A stretch of 19,311 bases of DNA from Gemmatimonadota bacterium (GTDB taxonomy: Bacteria; Gemmatimonadota; Gemmatimonadetes; Longimicrobiales; Gaopeijiaceae). A program made the translations under genes and the position numbers. The stretch is taken from NCBI GenBank assembly GCA_007127575.1, contig SKZC01000489.1:1-19311 (forward strand), in the 5' to 3' direction. Below the pieces are notes generated by a model. The model was not told the DNA's origin. It made no database searches and saw only the letters and a program-made list of their open reading frames with translations. Below are positions 7,544 to 14,935 of the stretch, one piece after another (position 1 is the first letter of the stretch; every line of letters starts with the position of its first letter).

Positions 7544-7811
7544 CGGTCGCCGTCGGGTCACCCGCCGGGTGGTGTGGACACTAGTCCTGGGGATCTTTCT
7601 GGGAGGTCTCCTCACGAAGCTTTCCGAGAGCTTTCTTCCGGAGAGTGCGGCGAGGGACTTTCTCATCACTTCCGTTGCCGCCTCCATCGGTCCGGTGAGC
7701 GTCGACCTGGTCGCCGTGGGATTCACCCTGGGACCCCTGGTCCTCACCCTGAACGTCCTGACCCTGGCGGGAATCGCCATGGTGGGAATGGTGGCCCGGA
7801 CCTGGATCTGA
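7533..7811 (+). CDS. DUF4321-type small membrane protein
   Basis: 92 residues. A basic N-terminus (RRRVTRR) leads into a hydrophobic segment, about residues 14-28, and a second one at about 68-90. The stretch 'GFTLGPLVLTLNVLTLAGI' fits the end of the DUF4321 family as I remember it (hydrophobic, conserved Leu-Asn, Gly in the last helix). The role of the family is unknown. The TTG at 7533 is the first usable start; GGTGGGAG at 7516-7523 gives a plausible ribosome binding site 9 bases away. GTG codons at 7569 and 7572 are alternatives but would remove the basic flank. An upstream ORF overlaps this start. It sits between the polyprenyl synthase and tatA. Confidence 0.75.
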   Translation: MLGDGRRRVTRRVVWTLVLGIFLGGLLTKLSESFLPESAARDFLITSVAASIGPVSVDLVAVGFTLGPLVLTLNVLTLAGIAMVGMVARTWI

Positions 7812-7887
7812 CGGCGTCGTCCCTTCCGGGGGACGAAGGCGGGACGTGAGTCGGTGGCAGTCGAGGAACTCAACGGAGGAAGTCAGA

Positions 7888-8184
7888 ATGTTCGGTGGAC
7901 TCGGAATGTGGGAGGTCGTGCTGATCTTCCTCGTGGTGCTCTTGCTCTTCGGGGCCAAGCGGCTCCCTGAGATCGGCTCCTCTCTGGGGAAGGGGATCCG
8001 GGAGTTCAAGGGCTCGCTTCGGGACGTGGAGGCGGAGCTTCGGCTCCCTCCGGACGCGAACGACGAGGCGGGTCACCCTCCTCCTCCACCCGCCGGAACC
8101 GAGGCCGAGGTCGACGAGGTGGATGAGGTGGATGAGGAGTCGGAGGAAAACGGCAGTCCTCGGAGGCTGACCAACAGCCAGTAG
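7888..8184 (+). CDS. tatA: Twin-arginine translocase subunit TatA/E
   Basis: 98 residues. TatA is the small pore-forming partner of the twin-arginine pathway, which exports folded proteins across the inner membrane. The single membrane helix 'WEVVLIFLVVLLLFG' is followed by the family signature 'AKRLPEIGSSLGKGIREFK', an amphipathic helix and an acidic, Pro-rich tail with a repeated VDEVDE. The start is the ATG at 7888, preceded by a good GGAGGA at 7875-7880; an in-frame GTG 42 bases upstream would put extra residues before the family N-terminus. tatC is not in this window. The gene ends before a strong hairpin shared with the convergent ppiD gene. Confidence 0.95.
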   Translation: MFGGLGMWEVVLIFLVVLLLFGAKRLPEIGSSLGKGIREFKGSLRDVEAELRLPPDANDEAGHPPPPPAGTEAEVDEVDEVDEESEENGSPRRLTNSQ

Positions 8185-8219
8185 TTCCCCGCGGGAGGGG
8201 TGGGAACCACCGGGAAGTG

Positions 8220-8260
8220 CGAGAGCCCCGGAACGGAGGAGGTCCGTTCCGGGGCTCTCG
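8220..8260. terminator. Bidirectional hairpin between convergent tatA and ppiD
   Basis: The 18 bases at 8220-8237 are the exact reverse complement of 8243-8260, leaving the loop GGAGG. It sits 36 bases after the tatA stop and 58 bases beyond the ppiD stop on the other strand. There is no strong T-run on either side, so it may act as a T-poor terminator or as an mRNA 3'-end stabiliser. Confidence 0.8.
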
Positions 8261-8317
8261 TCGTTGAAGGCCGTCGCCGGTGACCCGGCGGTAGGCCACC
8301 CGCTTCGGTTCAGCGGC

Positions 8318-10174
8318 TCAGAACACCATGGGCATCTGCGGGCCGTCCTCCATCTCCTCCTGGGCCTCGAAGACCTCCTGGCGCCGATCGTCGATCCGGA
8401 CGTTGGCCCGGAGACCCGTGAGCCACTGATCCAGGCGTTCCTGACGGATCTGCTCCACCATCACGGCTCGCTGGATGTCCCTCTGCATCTCCCACTCCTC
8501 CCGGTCCGCCGGAACCCGCTCCAGCGCCTCCAGGAGGAAGACGTTGTCCTGGGTGGTCACGGGGTGCGAGATCTGGCCCTCGGAGAGTCCGAAGGCGGTA
8601 CCGATGACTCGGTTCTGCTGACCCAGCCCCGCAACGAAGTCGGTTCGGGTGAAGGGCTCCGTCTCCTCCACCCGGATCCCGGGCTCCTCCAGGAGCTCGT
8701 CGAAGGTGAGGGTGCCGTTCCGCAGCGCCTCGGCGTACTCCCGGGCTTCCTCCTGCGCACGCTCCACCTTCTTCTGCACCCTTAGTCGGTCCCGAATGGT
8801 GGGGGCCGCAGCCTCCAGGCTCTGGTAGCCGGCGGGTGAGTAGCTCGTCAACTCCATCATGTAGAAGGCGTCGGCGCTCTCGAAGACCGGGCTCACGGCC
8901 CCCGGCGCCACCATCTCCTCGAAGACCCAGTGGGCCCCTTCCTCCGCCTGGCCGGCTCCAGGAAGGATGGGGAAGTCCTCGGTGAACTCCGCCTCCCGGG
9001 TCTCCAGGCCCAGCTCCCTAGCGGCCTCCCGGATCGTTCGGTCCTCACCCAGGGATTCAAGCGAGTCGGCTCGACTCAGGAGCCGGAACTCAGACTCGTC
9101 GGTTCGCTCCAGGCGGACCAAGATCTGGCTCACCTCCGCGCTCCCGCCCTCCTCGTCCCGGTCCCGGACCAGAAGGATGTGGTAGCCCTCGTCCGTCCGA
9201 ATGGGCTCGGTGGGTTCACCCACCGGGACCGTGAAGATGGCGTCCTCCAGTGCGTAGGCCACCTGGCCCTGGCCTTCCACCAGGGTTCCCATGTCGCCTC
9301 CCTCACCGGCGGTGGAGAGGTCGCCGGATTCCACCTGGGCCAGCTCCGCAAAGTCCGCCCCGTCCAGGAGCTCCTGATAGAGCGACTCGGCCCGCTCCCG
9401 GGCCGCTGCCGAGTCCGCCGCGGTGGGCGTCTTGGACAGGGTCACGTATTCCACCCGCGCCCGGGCGGGAACGGCGAACTCCTCCCGGTTCTCCTCATAG
9501 TACGCCTCCACCTCGGCGTCCGTGACCTCCACGTCGGCGTCGGAGATCCGTTCCCGGGGGTTCAGGGCAGCGAAGCGCACCCGGACTCGCTCGTTCTGCT
9601 CCTCCCACTCTCGCCAGAGTCGGCTGTCCGGGACGTAGACCCCGGCAGTGAGCTGGCGCATGAGCTTGCTCCGAGGGATCACCTCCCGGTAGTACTGCTC
9701 GAGCTGCTGCAGGAAGAACCGGTCCGTGGAGGCGGCGCTGAGGAATTCGTGGTACCGCTCCAGGTCGAACTGACCGTTGGACTGGAAGGCCGGGTCGTTT
9801 CGAAGCTCCGGCGGCGGGCTGTAGCGAGCCGCGTCCCGGATCTCCTCATCGGATACGCCGATTCCCCGGCGCTCCAGCTCCTTCTGGATGAGGATCTGGT
9901 TCACCAGCTCCTCCCAGGCCATGTCCTCGATCTCCCGGTTTTGCTGGGAGGTGATGGCCTGGTCCTGGCTCTGCTGAACCTGGTCGTAAACGCTCCGGTA
10001 GGTGGCCTGCCACTGCTCCACCGAGACGGGGGTTCCATCCACCCTACCCACGTCCCGCATCCCGAACGCCCCCCCGCTGGCGTCCATGCCCCACTCGAAC
10101 ACCATGAGCGCCACGAAGGCCGCTGCGGTGATGAGCATGATCCACTTCGTGTTCTGACGCATTTGACGCATCAT
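8318..10174 (-). CDS. ppiD: PpiD/SurA-type periplasmic peptidyl-prolyl isomerase
   Basis: 618 residues. It is an inner-membrane-anchored chaperone predicted to help outer-membrane and periplasmic proteins fold. After 'MRQNTK' comes one membrane helix (about 11-28), then a SurA-like N-terminal chaperone region (about 40-200), a parvulin isomerase domain (about 238-338, with 'GADFAELAQ', 'GGDMGTL' and 'DEGYHILLVRDR') and a long C-terminal region with a degenerate second parvulin-like part, as in PpiD. The ATG at 10174 is preferred: it has GGAGG 12 bases before it and puts the anchor at the N-terminus. The frame stays open to 10321, but that extension lacks features. It is transcribed alone, divergent from the TPR-aroQ run. 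Confidence 0.9.
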   Translation of the reverse strand: MMRQMRQNTKWIMLITAAAFVALMVFEWGMDASGGAFGMRDVGRVDGTPVSVEQWQATYRSVYDQVQQSQDQAITSQQNREIEDMAWEELVNQILIQKELERRGIGVSDEEIRDAARYSPPPELRNDPAFQSNGQFDLERYHEFLSAASTDRFFLQQLEQYYREVIPRSKLMRQLTAGVYVPDSRLWREWEEQNERVRVRFAALNPRERISDADVEVTDAEVEAYYEENREEFAVPARARVEYVTLSKTPTAADSAAARERAESLYQELLDGADFAELAQVESGDLSTAGEGGDMGTLVEGQGQVAYALEDAIFTVPVGEPTEPIRTDEGYHILLVRDRDEEGGSAEVSQILVRLERTDESEFRLLSRADSLESLGEDRTIREAARELGLETREAEFTEDFPILPGAGQAEEGAHWVFEEMVAPGAVSPVFESADAFYMMELTSYSPAGYQSLEAAAPTIRDRLRVQKKVERAQEEAREYAEALRNGTLTFDELLEEPGIRVEETEPFTRTDFVAGLGQQNRVIGTAFGLSEGQISHPVTTQDNVFLLEALERVPADREEWEMQRDIQRAVMVEQIRQERLDQWLTGLRANVRIDDRRQEVFEAQEEMEDGPQMPMVF

Positions 10175-10339
10175 AAGCCGGCCACACCTCCGAGGGCTCA
10201 AGGCCCAAGTCGTTACGGTCCCACAGAATTCCGGGGGTTGCGTTCCCCGGCATGGAGTCGCCTGCTCCGGAGTAGGCCCCGGAACGGCGCCAACGTTAAC
10301 CCAACCCGAAGTCCCCCTCAACCACGAGAGGGCCCCAAC

Positions 10340-10355
10340 CGGGCCCGAAGGCCCG
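10340..10355. other. Small hairpin, cUUCGg tetraloop on the minus strand
   Basis: CGGGCC and GGCCCG flank CGAA; read on the minus strand the loop is TTCG closed by C-G, the unusually stable UUCG type. It lies 14 bases upstream of the rightward -35 box. It could sit in a ppiD leader RNA if that promoter lies to its right, but no such promoter is clear to me. Confidence 0.4.
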
Positions 10356-10369
10356 ACGGGCGGGCCGCG

Positions 10370-10399
10370 TTGACATCGTTTCTTTCATACCAGTATACT
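10370..10399 (+). promoter_or_regulatory. Near-consensus sigma-70 promoter for the TPR-aroQ run
   Basis: TTGACA (10370-10375) matches the -35 consensus perfectly. TATACT (10394-10399) matches five of six -10 bases, after an 18-base spacer. Transcription would start near 10405, leaving a leader of about 50 bases before the TTG at 10456. The surrounding DNA is locally AT-rich in an otherwise GC-rich window. The rest of the 281-base gap between ppiD and this gene holds only the small hairpin and nothing else I recognise. Confidence 0.8.
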
Positions 10400-10455
10400 C
10401 CCCAGATCGTTTCCCTCCGTATCGCAAACCCGATCACTAAGCCCAGGAGCGGTCC

Positions 10456-11958
10456 TTGGCACTGGAATCCGTGGAACGTGAGATCCGGGTCCTGCGGGAC
10501 CGGCTCCGGTCCCAGGAGGACCCCGAAGACCGCACCTTCGCCCCTCTCACCGACGCCCTCCGTCGCGCCGGTCAGTTGGACGAGGCTCGGGAACTCCTGG
10601 ACGCGTACCTCCCCCGACACCCGGAATATGCCACCGGGCACGTGGTAGCCGGCCTCCTCTATAAGGATCTGGGAGATTCAGCGCGGGCGAGGGAGGCCCT
10701 GTCCCGGGTGTTGGAGCTGGACTCGGAAAACGTGGTGGCCCTGGACGCCATGGCGGAGTTGGCCCAGGCCCACGGGCTCCGGGACGAGGCGTTGGGCTAC
10801 CTCCGGGAGCTGGTGGAGTTGGATCCATCCCATCCCACCGCCCGGGAGCACCTCCAGGAGCTGGAGGAGGTCCCGGCCTCCCAGGAGGCCGTCTCTTCGG
10901 AACCCGAACCGGAAGTGGTGGAGTCACCGCCCGAGGTGGAGGTAGAGGAGCCCGTCGAGTCCATCGCCGAGGCGGAGGAGTCCCTCGCGGAGACGGAGGA
11001 GCCGGTCTGGGAGGAGGCGGAGGAGCCGTTCGCGGAAGTGGTGGAGCCGGAGTGGGAGGTGGAAGAGCCGGCCCCCGAGATTGCGGAGCCCGTCTCGGAC
11101 TCGGAGCCCCGGACCGAGGATGATGACGAGGTCTATACGCGGACCATGGCCGAGCTCTACCTCCGGCAAGGGCTTCCGGAGCGGGCGATTCGGGTCTACC
11201 GGCAGCTCGTGGCCGAGAGTCCCGACGACCCGGAGCTCCAGGCTCGCCTCCAGGAGCTGGAGGGCGCTGCCGAGACCCCCGATCCCGGGCCCTCAGAACC
11301 CGAACCCACAGAGCCCGAGCCGTTGCTGGAAGCCGGAGGCATGGACTTCCCGGCCTCGGAGGCTTCGCTGGGTCAGGAGGAGTTCACCCTGGACGAGCTC
11401 GTCTCCGAGGCGGAGGCGGCGGCGAACCCGCCCCTGGAGGGCCTCCAGAGTCCAGTCGCCCCGGAGACCGACCCGGGTTCGGATCCGGGGGAGTTGGAGG
11501 TGGCGGCGCCCCAGTGGGCCGATCCCGGAGGCCCGGGGACGGAAGCCGAGGCCGCCTCTCCCTGGGGAGAAGATCCGGATCCCGAGCCCTCCCCTGAAGA
11601 AGTCCGCACGGGGGCCGGAGACGGGCCCCCCGTCTCCCGGTACTTCGAGGTCCTCCTCTCATGGGTGCCTGGCGCCGTCCCGGTGGAGAGCCTGGCTCCG
11701 GATGAGGTTACCAAGGGGGCGGCCCCGGGGGACGCGCCGGCCTTTGAAGGCGATGCGCCGGTCTCGGAGGGAGACGCGCCGGCTGCCGAAGAGGAAGAGA
11801 CGGTTACCACCTCTGAAGAGGAGGCCGCTCCCGATCCCACCCCCGCCCCCTCCCGGGAGGACCCACCCGGGGAGCAGGAGGCTCGCGGGGAGGAGGGTGA
11901 GGACGATGACGACGACGAAGACGAGTTCCAGGCCTGGCTCCGGAGCCTCCAGCCGTGA
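10456..11958 (+). CDS. TPR protein with acidic, proline-rich linkers
   Basis: 500 residues from the TTG at 10456, which has AGGAG at 10445-10449, six bases away. Residues 29-135 form TPR-like helix pairs ('LDEARELLDAYLPRHPEYA', 'ARAREALSRVLELDSEN'). A Glu/Pro-rich stretch spans about 136-224, followed by another TPR-like pair at 225-270 with 'MAELYLRQGLPERAIRVYRQL'. The rest, 271-500, is acidic and low in complexity apart from 'RYFEVLLSWVPG', and ends in an Asp run followed by 'FQAWLRSLQP'. A short amphipathic C-terminal tail of this kind is a feature I associate with other bacterial TPR adaptor proteins. No signal peptide is seen. It is first in the run and overlaps aroQ by GTGA. The exact role is unknown. 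Confidence 0.85.
   Translation: MALESVEREIRVLRDRLRSQEDPEDRTFAPLTDALRRAGQLDEARELLDAYLPRHPEYATGHVVAGLLYKDLGDSARAREALSRVLELDSENVVALDAMAELAQAHGLRDEALGYLRELVELDPSHPTAREHLQELEEVPASQEAVSSEPEPEVVESPPEVEVEEPVESIAEAEESLAETEEPVWEEAEEPFAEVVEPEWEVEEPAPEIAEPVSDSEPRTEDDDEVYTRTMAELYLRQGLPERAIRVYRQLVAESPDDPELQARLQELEGAAETPDPGPSEPEPTEPEPLLEAGGMDFPASEASLGQEEFTLDELVSEAEAAANPPLEGLQSPVAPETDPGSDPGELEVAAPQWADPGGPGTEAEAASPWGEDPDPEPSPEEVRTGAGDGPPVSRYFEVLLSWVPGAVPVESLAPDEVTKGAAPGDAPAFEGDAPVSEGDAPAAEEEETVTTSEEEAAPDPTPAPSREDPPGEQEARGEEGEDDDDDEDEFQAWLRSLQP
11731..11793 (+). repeat. Three tandem 21-base repeats (DAPxxEG)
   Basis: Units start at 11731, 11752 and 11773. Each begins GAYGCGCCGG and encodes Asp-Ala-Pro, two variable residues, then Glu-Gly or Glu-Glu. 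The copies differ at several bases, so this is an older in-frame expansion in the disordered tail of the TPR protein. Confidence 0.75.
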
Positions 11959-12398
11959 GGGTGGCCATGATCCACGGCCCCAACCTGGGATCGCTAGGGC
12001 GGAGAGAACCTCAGCTATACGGATCTGTGACGCTGGAGGAGGTGGACCGGAGGTTGGCGGAGCTGGCCCAGACGTTGGGTCTGGAGCTGGAGTCCTTTCA
12101 ATCCAATCACGAAGGGGCCCTGGTGGATTTCCTGGAGCGCGCAGGGCCGAGTACCGACGGCTTTCTGGTGAACCCCGGTGGACTCACCCACACCAGCGTC
12201 GTGCTTCGGGACGCCCTGCTGGCCACGGCGCGCCCCTTCGTGGAGGTGCACGTGAGTAATCCCCACGCCCGGGAACCGTTCCGCCACAAGTCCTTCCTTT
12301 CGGATGCGGCTGCGGGGGTGGTTTATGGATTCGGGTGGCAGGGCTATCTTTTGGGGCTCCGGGGATTGGCGGCTCGCCTCAGCGCCGACGGGTCCTGA
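11955..12398 (+). CDS. aroQ: 3-dehydroquinate dehydratase, type II
   Basis: 147 residues, the usual size for the small dodecameric type II enzyme. It dehydrates 3-dehydroquinate to 3-dehydroshikimate in the shikimate pathway. The key residues are in place: 'HGPNLGSLGRREPQLYG' with catalytic Arg17 and Tyr22, 'QSNHEGALVDF', 'NPGGLTHTSVVLRDA' with Asn73 and His79, 'VEVHVSNPHAREPFR' with Glu97, the catalytic His99 and Arg106, and 'GWQGYLLGLR'. The first motif has His where most relatives have Asn. The GTG start overlaps the TPR stop as GTGA, implying coupled translation. Single-gene shikimate enzymes outside an aro cluster are common. Confidence 0.96.
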   Translation: MRVAMIHGPNLGSLGRREPQLYGSVTLEEVDRRLAELAQTLGLELESFQSNHEGALVDFLERAGPSTDGFLVNPGGLTHTSVVLRDALLATARPFVEVHVSNPHAREPFRHKSFLSDAAAGVVYGFGWQGYLLGLRGLAARLSADGS

Positions 12399-12466
12399 GG
12401 GCTCGGGCGCCCCTGGCGGCCTGACGCGACGGATCGCACCTTCGAATCGCACGAACCCAAGAGGAT

Positions 12467-13033
12467 ATGGCGAGCACGGCGGACTTTCGGAACGGGATGG
12501 TCCTGGATCTGGACGGGGTCCTCTGGACCCTCATCTATTTCCAGCACGTGAAGCCCGGCAAGGGAGGCGCCTTCGTGCGCACGAAGCTCAAGAACGTGCT
12601 CACGGGGCAGGTGGTCGAGAAGACGTTCCGCGCCGGAGAGAAGGTGGACGCCGTTCGGCTGGAGCGCCGCCCGGTGCAGTACAGCTACACCGATGGGCAG
12701 CTCTACTTCTTCATGGACCAGCAGACGTTCGAGATGATCCCCATCTCGGGCGAGATGCTCGGGGAGGAGCAGCTAAAGTACCTGAAGGAGAACATGGACT
12801 GTGAAGGGTTGGTCCACGACGGGAAGGTCATCAGCGTGGAGCTGCCCCAGTTCGTGGAGCTGGAGGTGAGCCAGACGGACCCCGGAGTGAAGGGGGATAC
12901 GGCCCAGGGAGGGACGAAGCCGGCGACGCTGGAGACCGGTGCCGTGATCCAGGTGCCCCTCTTCATCGAGGAGGGCGACGTCCTGAAGGTGGATCGGCGC
13001 GAAGACAAGTACCTGACCCGGGTGACGTCATGA
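12467..13033 (+). CDS. efp: Translation elongation factor P
   Basis: 188 residues, standard length. EF-P binds the ribosome between the P and E sites and relieves stalling at polyproline stretches. Domain I (about 1-62) carries the tip loop 'VKPGKGGAF' with Lys32, the position that is modified in many bacteria. Domain II (about 65-125) and the OB-fold domain III (about 130-186, with 'TGAVIQVPLFIEEGDVLKVD') follow. A Lys tip excludes the arginine-rhamnosylation (EarP) type. No modification enzyme is in the window, so the modified state is unknown. The start has AGAGGAT immediately in front, an unusually short spacing. It overlaps accB by ATGA. Several neighbours are rich in proline runs. Confidence 0.97.
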   Translation: MASTADFRNGMVLDLDGVLWTLIYFQHVKPGKGGAFVRTKLKNVLTGQVVEKTFRAGEKVDAVRLERRPVQYSYTDGQLYFFMDQQTFEMIPISGEMLGEEQLKYLKENMDCEGLVHDGKVISVELPQFVELEVSQTDPGVKGDTAQGGTKPATLETGAVIQVPLFIEEGDVLKVDRREDKYLTRVTS

Positions 13034-13539
13034 TCGACCTGGAATTCGTGGAGCGGCTCATCCGTTCCATCGATGAGAGCTCCATCGACACCATCGAGTT
13101 GGAGCGGGGAGGAACCCGGATCCGGGTTTCCAAGACCCCTCAGACGCCTCCCGGTGGGGCTGTGCAGGGTGCGGCGGCCTACGCCGCTCCCCCGCCCGCC
13201 CCGGCGGCTCCGCAGCCTGCAGGAGGAAACCCGTCGGCTCCAGCCTCGTCGGAGGCCGAGACGGACTCCGCGGTGCCGGAGGTGGAGGTGGGGGAGGACT
13301 GGCTGGAGGTGACCTCTCCCATGGTGGGGACCTTTTACCGGTCCCCGGCCCCCGATGCGGACCCCTTCACCGATGTGGGTGACCGGATCTCCAAGGGCGA
13401 TACCCTGTGCATCATCGAGGCCATGAAGCTCATGAACGAGCTCGAGGCGGAGGTGGAGGGGACGGTCCGGGAGGTCTGCGTCGAAAACGGGGAGCCGGTG
13501 GAGTACGGCCAGCTCCTCTTCCGTGTCGACCCCTCCTGA
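13030..13539 (+). CDS. accB: Biotin carboxyl carrier protein of acetyl-CoA carboxylase
   Basis: 169 residues. It carries the biotin that AccC carboxylates in the first step of malonyl-CoA synthesis for fatty acids. The N-terminal segment (1-36) is followed by a flexible Ala/Pro linker (about 37-85) and the biotinyl domain (about 92-168). That domain contains 'SPMVGTFYRSPAPDADPF' and the biotin site 'EAMKLMNE', with Lys133 as the attachment residue. The ATG overlaps the efp stop. The efp-accB-accC order is widespread in bacteria, which supports the call. Confidence 0.97.
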   Translation: MIDLEFVERLIRSIDESSIDTIELERGGTRIRVSKTPQTPPGGAVQGAAAYAAPPPAPAAPQPAGGNPSAPASSEAETDSAVPEVEVGEDWLEVTSPMVGTFYRSPAPDADPFTDVGDRISKGDTLCIIEAMKLMNELEAEVEGTVREVCVENGEPVEYGQLLFRVDPS

Positions 13540-13543
13540 GCTC

Positions 13544-14905
13544 GTGTTCCGAAAAGTCCTCATCGCCAACCGGGGTGAGATCGCCCTGCGGGTGATCCGG
13601 GCCTGTCAGGAGCTCGGGATCCAGACGGTGGCGGTCTTCTCCGAGGCGGACCGCGAGTCCCTCCACGTTCGGTTCGCCGATGAGGAGGTCTGTATCGGGC
13701 CTCCACCCTCCTCCGAGTCGTACCTGAATATTCCCAGGATCATCGCCGCCGCGGAGATTACCGGTGCGGAGGCCATCCATCCGGGATACGGGTTTCTGGC
13801 TGAAAACGCCGACTTCTCGGAGATCTGCGCCCGCTCGAACCTGGTCTTCATTGGTCCCACGGCGGAGCAGATCCGGGCCATGGGCGACAAGGCTCGGGCC
13901 CGCCGAACCATGCTGGAGGCGGGGGTTCCCACGGTTCCCGGGACCACCGACATCATCCGGGAGCCGGACGAGGCCCTCCGGGTGGCGGAGGACATCGGCT
14001 TCCCAGTAATGATCAAGGCCTCGGCCGGGGGGGGAGGCAAGGGGATGCGGATCGCTCCGGACCGGGCCAGCTTCCACCGCTTCCTGCAGGCTGCTCAAAA
14101 CGAGGCCCAGAACGCCTTCGGCGACTCGGGGGTCTATCTGGAGAAGTGCGTGGTCCGGCCCCGACACGTGGAGATTCAGGTGTTCGGGGACACCCACGGC
14201 CGGGTGGTGCATCTGGGGGAGCGGGAGTGCTCCATCCAGCGCCGGCACCAGAAGCTGGTGGAGGAGGCTCCGTGCCCTGTGCTCACCCCGGAGCTACGGG
14301 CAGAGATGGGCCAGGCCGCCGTACGGGCCGCAGAGGCCATCGACTACGTGGGCGCCGGCACCGTGGAGTTCCTCCTGGACCAGGAGGGGAACTACTACTT
14401 CATCGAGATGAATACCCGGATCCAGGTGGAGCACCCGGTGACCGAGGTGGTCACCGGATTCGATCTCGTGAAGGAGCAGATCCTGGTGGCGGCGGGACAA
14501 CCCCTATCCTTTCCCGACGAGGTGGTCCTCCGGGGCCACGCCATGGAGTTCCGGGTGAACGCGGAGGACCCGGACCGAGGGTTCCAGCCCTCCCCCGGGG
14601 TCATCACCACCTTCCACCCGCCGGGAGGCCCCGGCGTGCGGTTGGACACCCACGTCTACGCCGGCTACCGGGTACCTCCCCACTACGATTCCCTCCTGGG
14701 CAAGCTCATCGTCAGCGGCAAGACCCGGGAGGAGGTTCTGGTCCGGGCCCGCTACGCCTTGGGCTCCTTCGTCATCGAGGGGGTCTCCACCACCCTCTCC
14801 TTCCTGGGAGAGATCGTGGAGGACGAGGCGTTTCGGAGGGGAGATATCTCCACCGCCTTCGTCCAGGAGTTTCTGGAGCGGCGTCGCAGCGACTCCGCTG
14901 CTTGA
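13544..14905 (+). CDS. accC: Biotin carboxylase subunit of acetyl-CoA carboxylase
   Basis: 453 residues from the GTG at 13544, where the family-typical start 'FRKVLIANRGEIALRV' begins. A GTG at 13523 would add seven residues and overlap accB by 17 bases; neither has a clear ribosome binding site. The ATP-grasp enzyme carboxylates biotin on AccB using bicarbonate and ATP. It shows the N-terminal biotin carboxylase domain ('HPGYGFLAENADF'), the ATP-binding glycine loop 'SAGGGGKGM' (about 160-168), 'RHVEIQVFGD', 'ERECSIQRRHQKLVEEAP', the catalytic 'EMNTRIQVEHPVTE' and a complete C-terminal domain. The length matches the E. coli enzyme. The carboxyltransferase genes accA and accD are not in the window. 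Confidence 0.97.
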   Translation: MFRKVLIANRGEIALRVIRACQELGIQTVAVFSEADRESLHVRFADEEVCIGPPPSSESYLNIPRIIAAAEITGAEAIHPGYGFLAENADFSEICARSNLVFIGPTAEQIRAMGDKARARRTMLEAGVPTVPGTTDIIREPDEALRVAEDIGFPVMIKASAGGGGKGMRIAPDRASFHRFLQAAQNEAQNAFGDSGVYLEKCVVRPRHVEIQVFGDTHGRVVHLGERECSIQRRHQKLVEEAPCPVLTPELRAEMGQAAVRAAEAIDYVGAGTVEFLLDQEGNYYFIEMNTRIQVEHPVTEVVTGFDLVKEQILVAAGQPLSFPDEVVLRGHAMEFRVNAEDPDRGFQPSPGVITTFHPPGGPGVRLDTHVYAGYRVPPHYDSLLGKLIVSGKTREEVLVRARYALGSFVIEGVSTTLSFLGEIVEDEAFRRGDISTAFVQEFLERRRSDSAA

Positions 14906-14935
14906 CGACTTCCCCCACCTCTTTCAAGAGCATAG

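Noticed and set aside
10175..10321. 49-residue N-terminal extension of ppiD
   Set aside because: It would bury the membrane anchor inside the protein and skip the GGAGG in front of 10174; the added residues show no pattern.
8930..10648. 572-residue plus-strand ORF
   Set aside because: Antisense shadow of ppiD that runs through the promoter region into the TPR gene in the wrong frame; Leu/Val/Gly/His-rich with no recognisable domain.
11731..11793. Tandem repeats considered as a CRISPR-like or mobile repeat
   Set aside because: The 21-base period is a multiple of three, in frame, and encodes a DAPxxEG peptide repeat inside a gene.
12345..12350. Third TATCTT like the predicted leaderless promoters
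   Set aside because: It lies within aroQ coding sequence and has no start codon at the right distance downstream.
12304..12804. 166-residue plus ORF spanning the aroQ-efp junction
   Set aside because: It overlaps the end of aroQ and the first half of efp in the wrong frame; both of those have strong family evidence.
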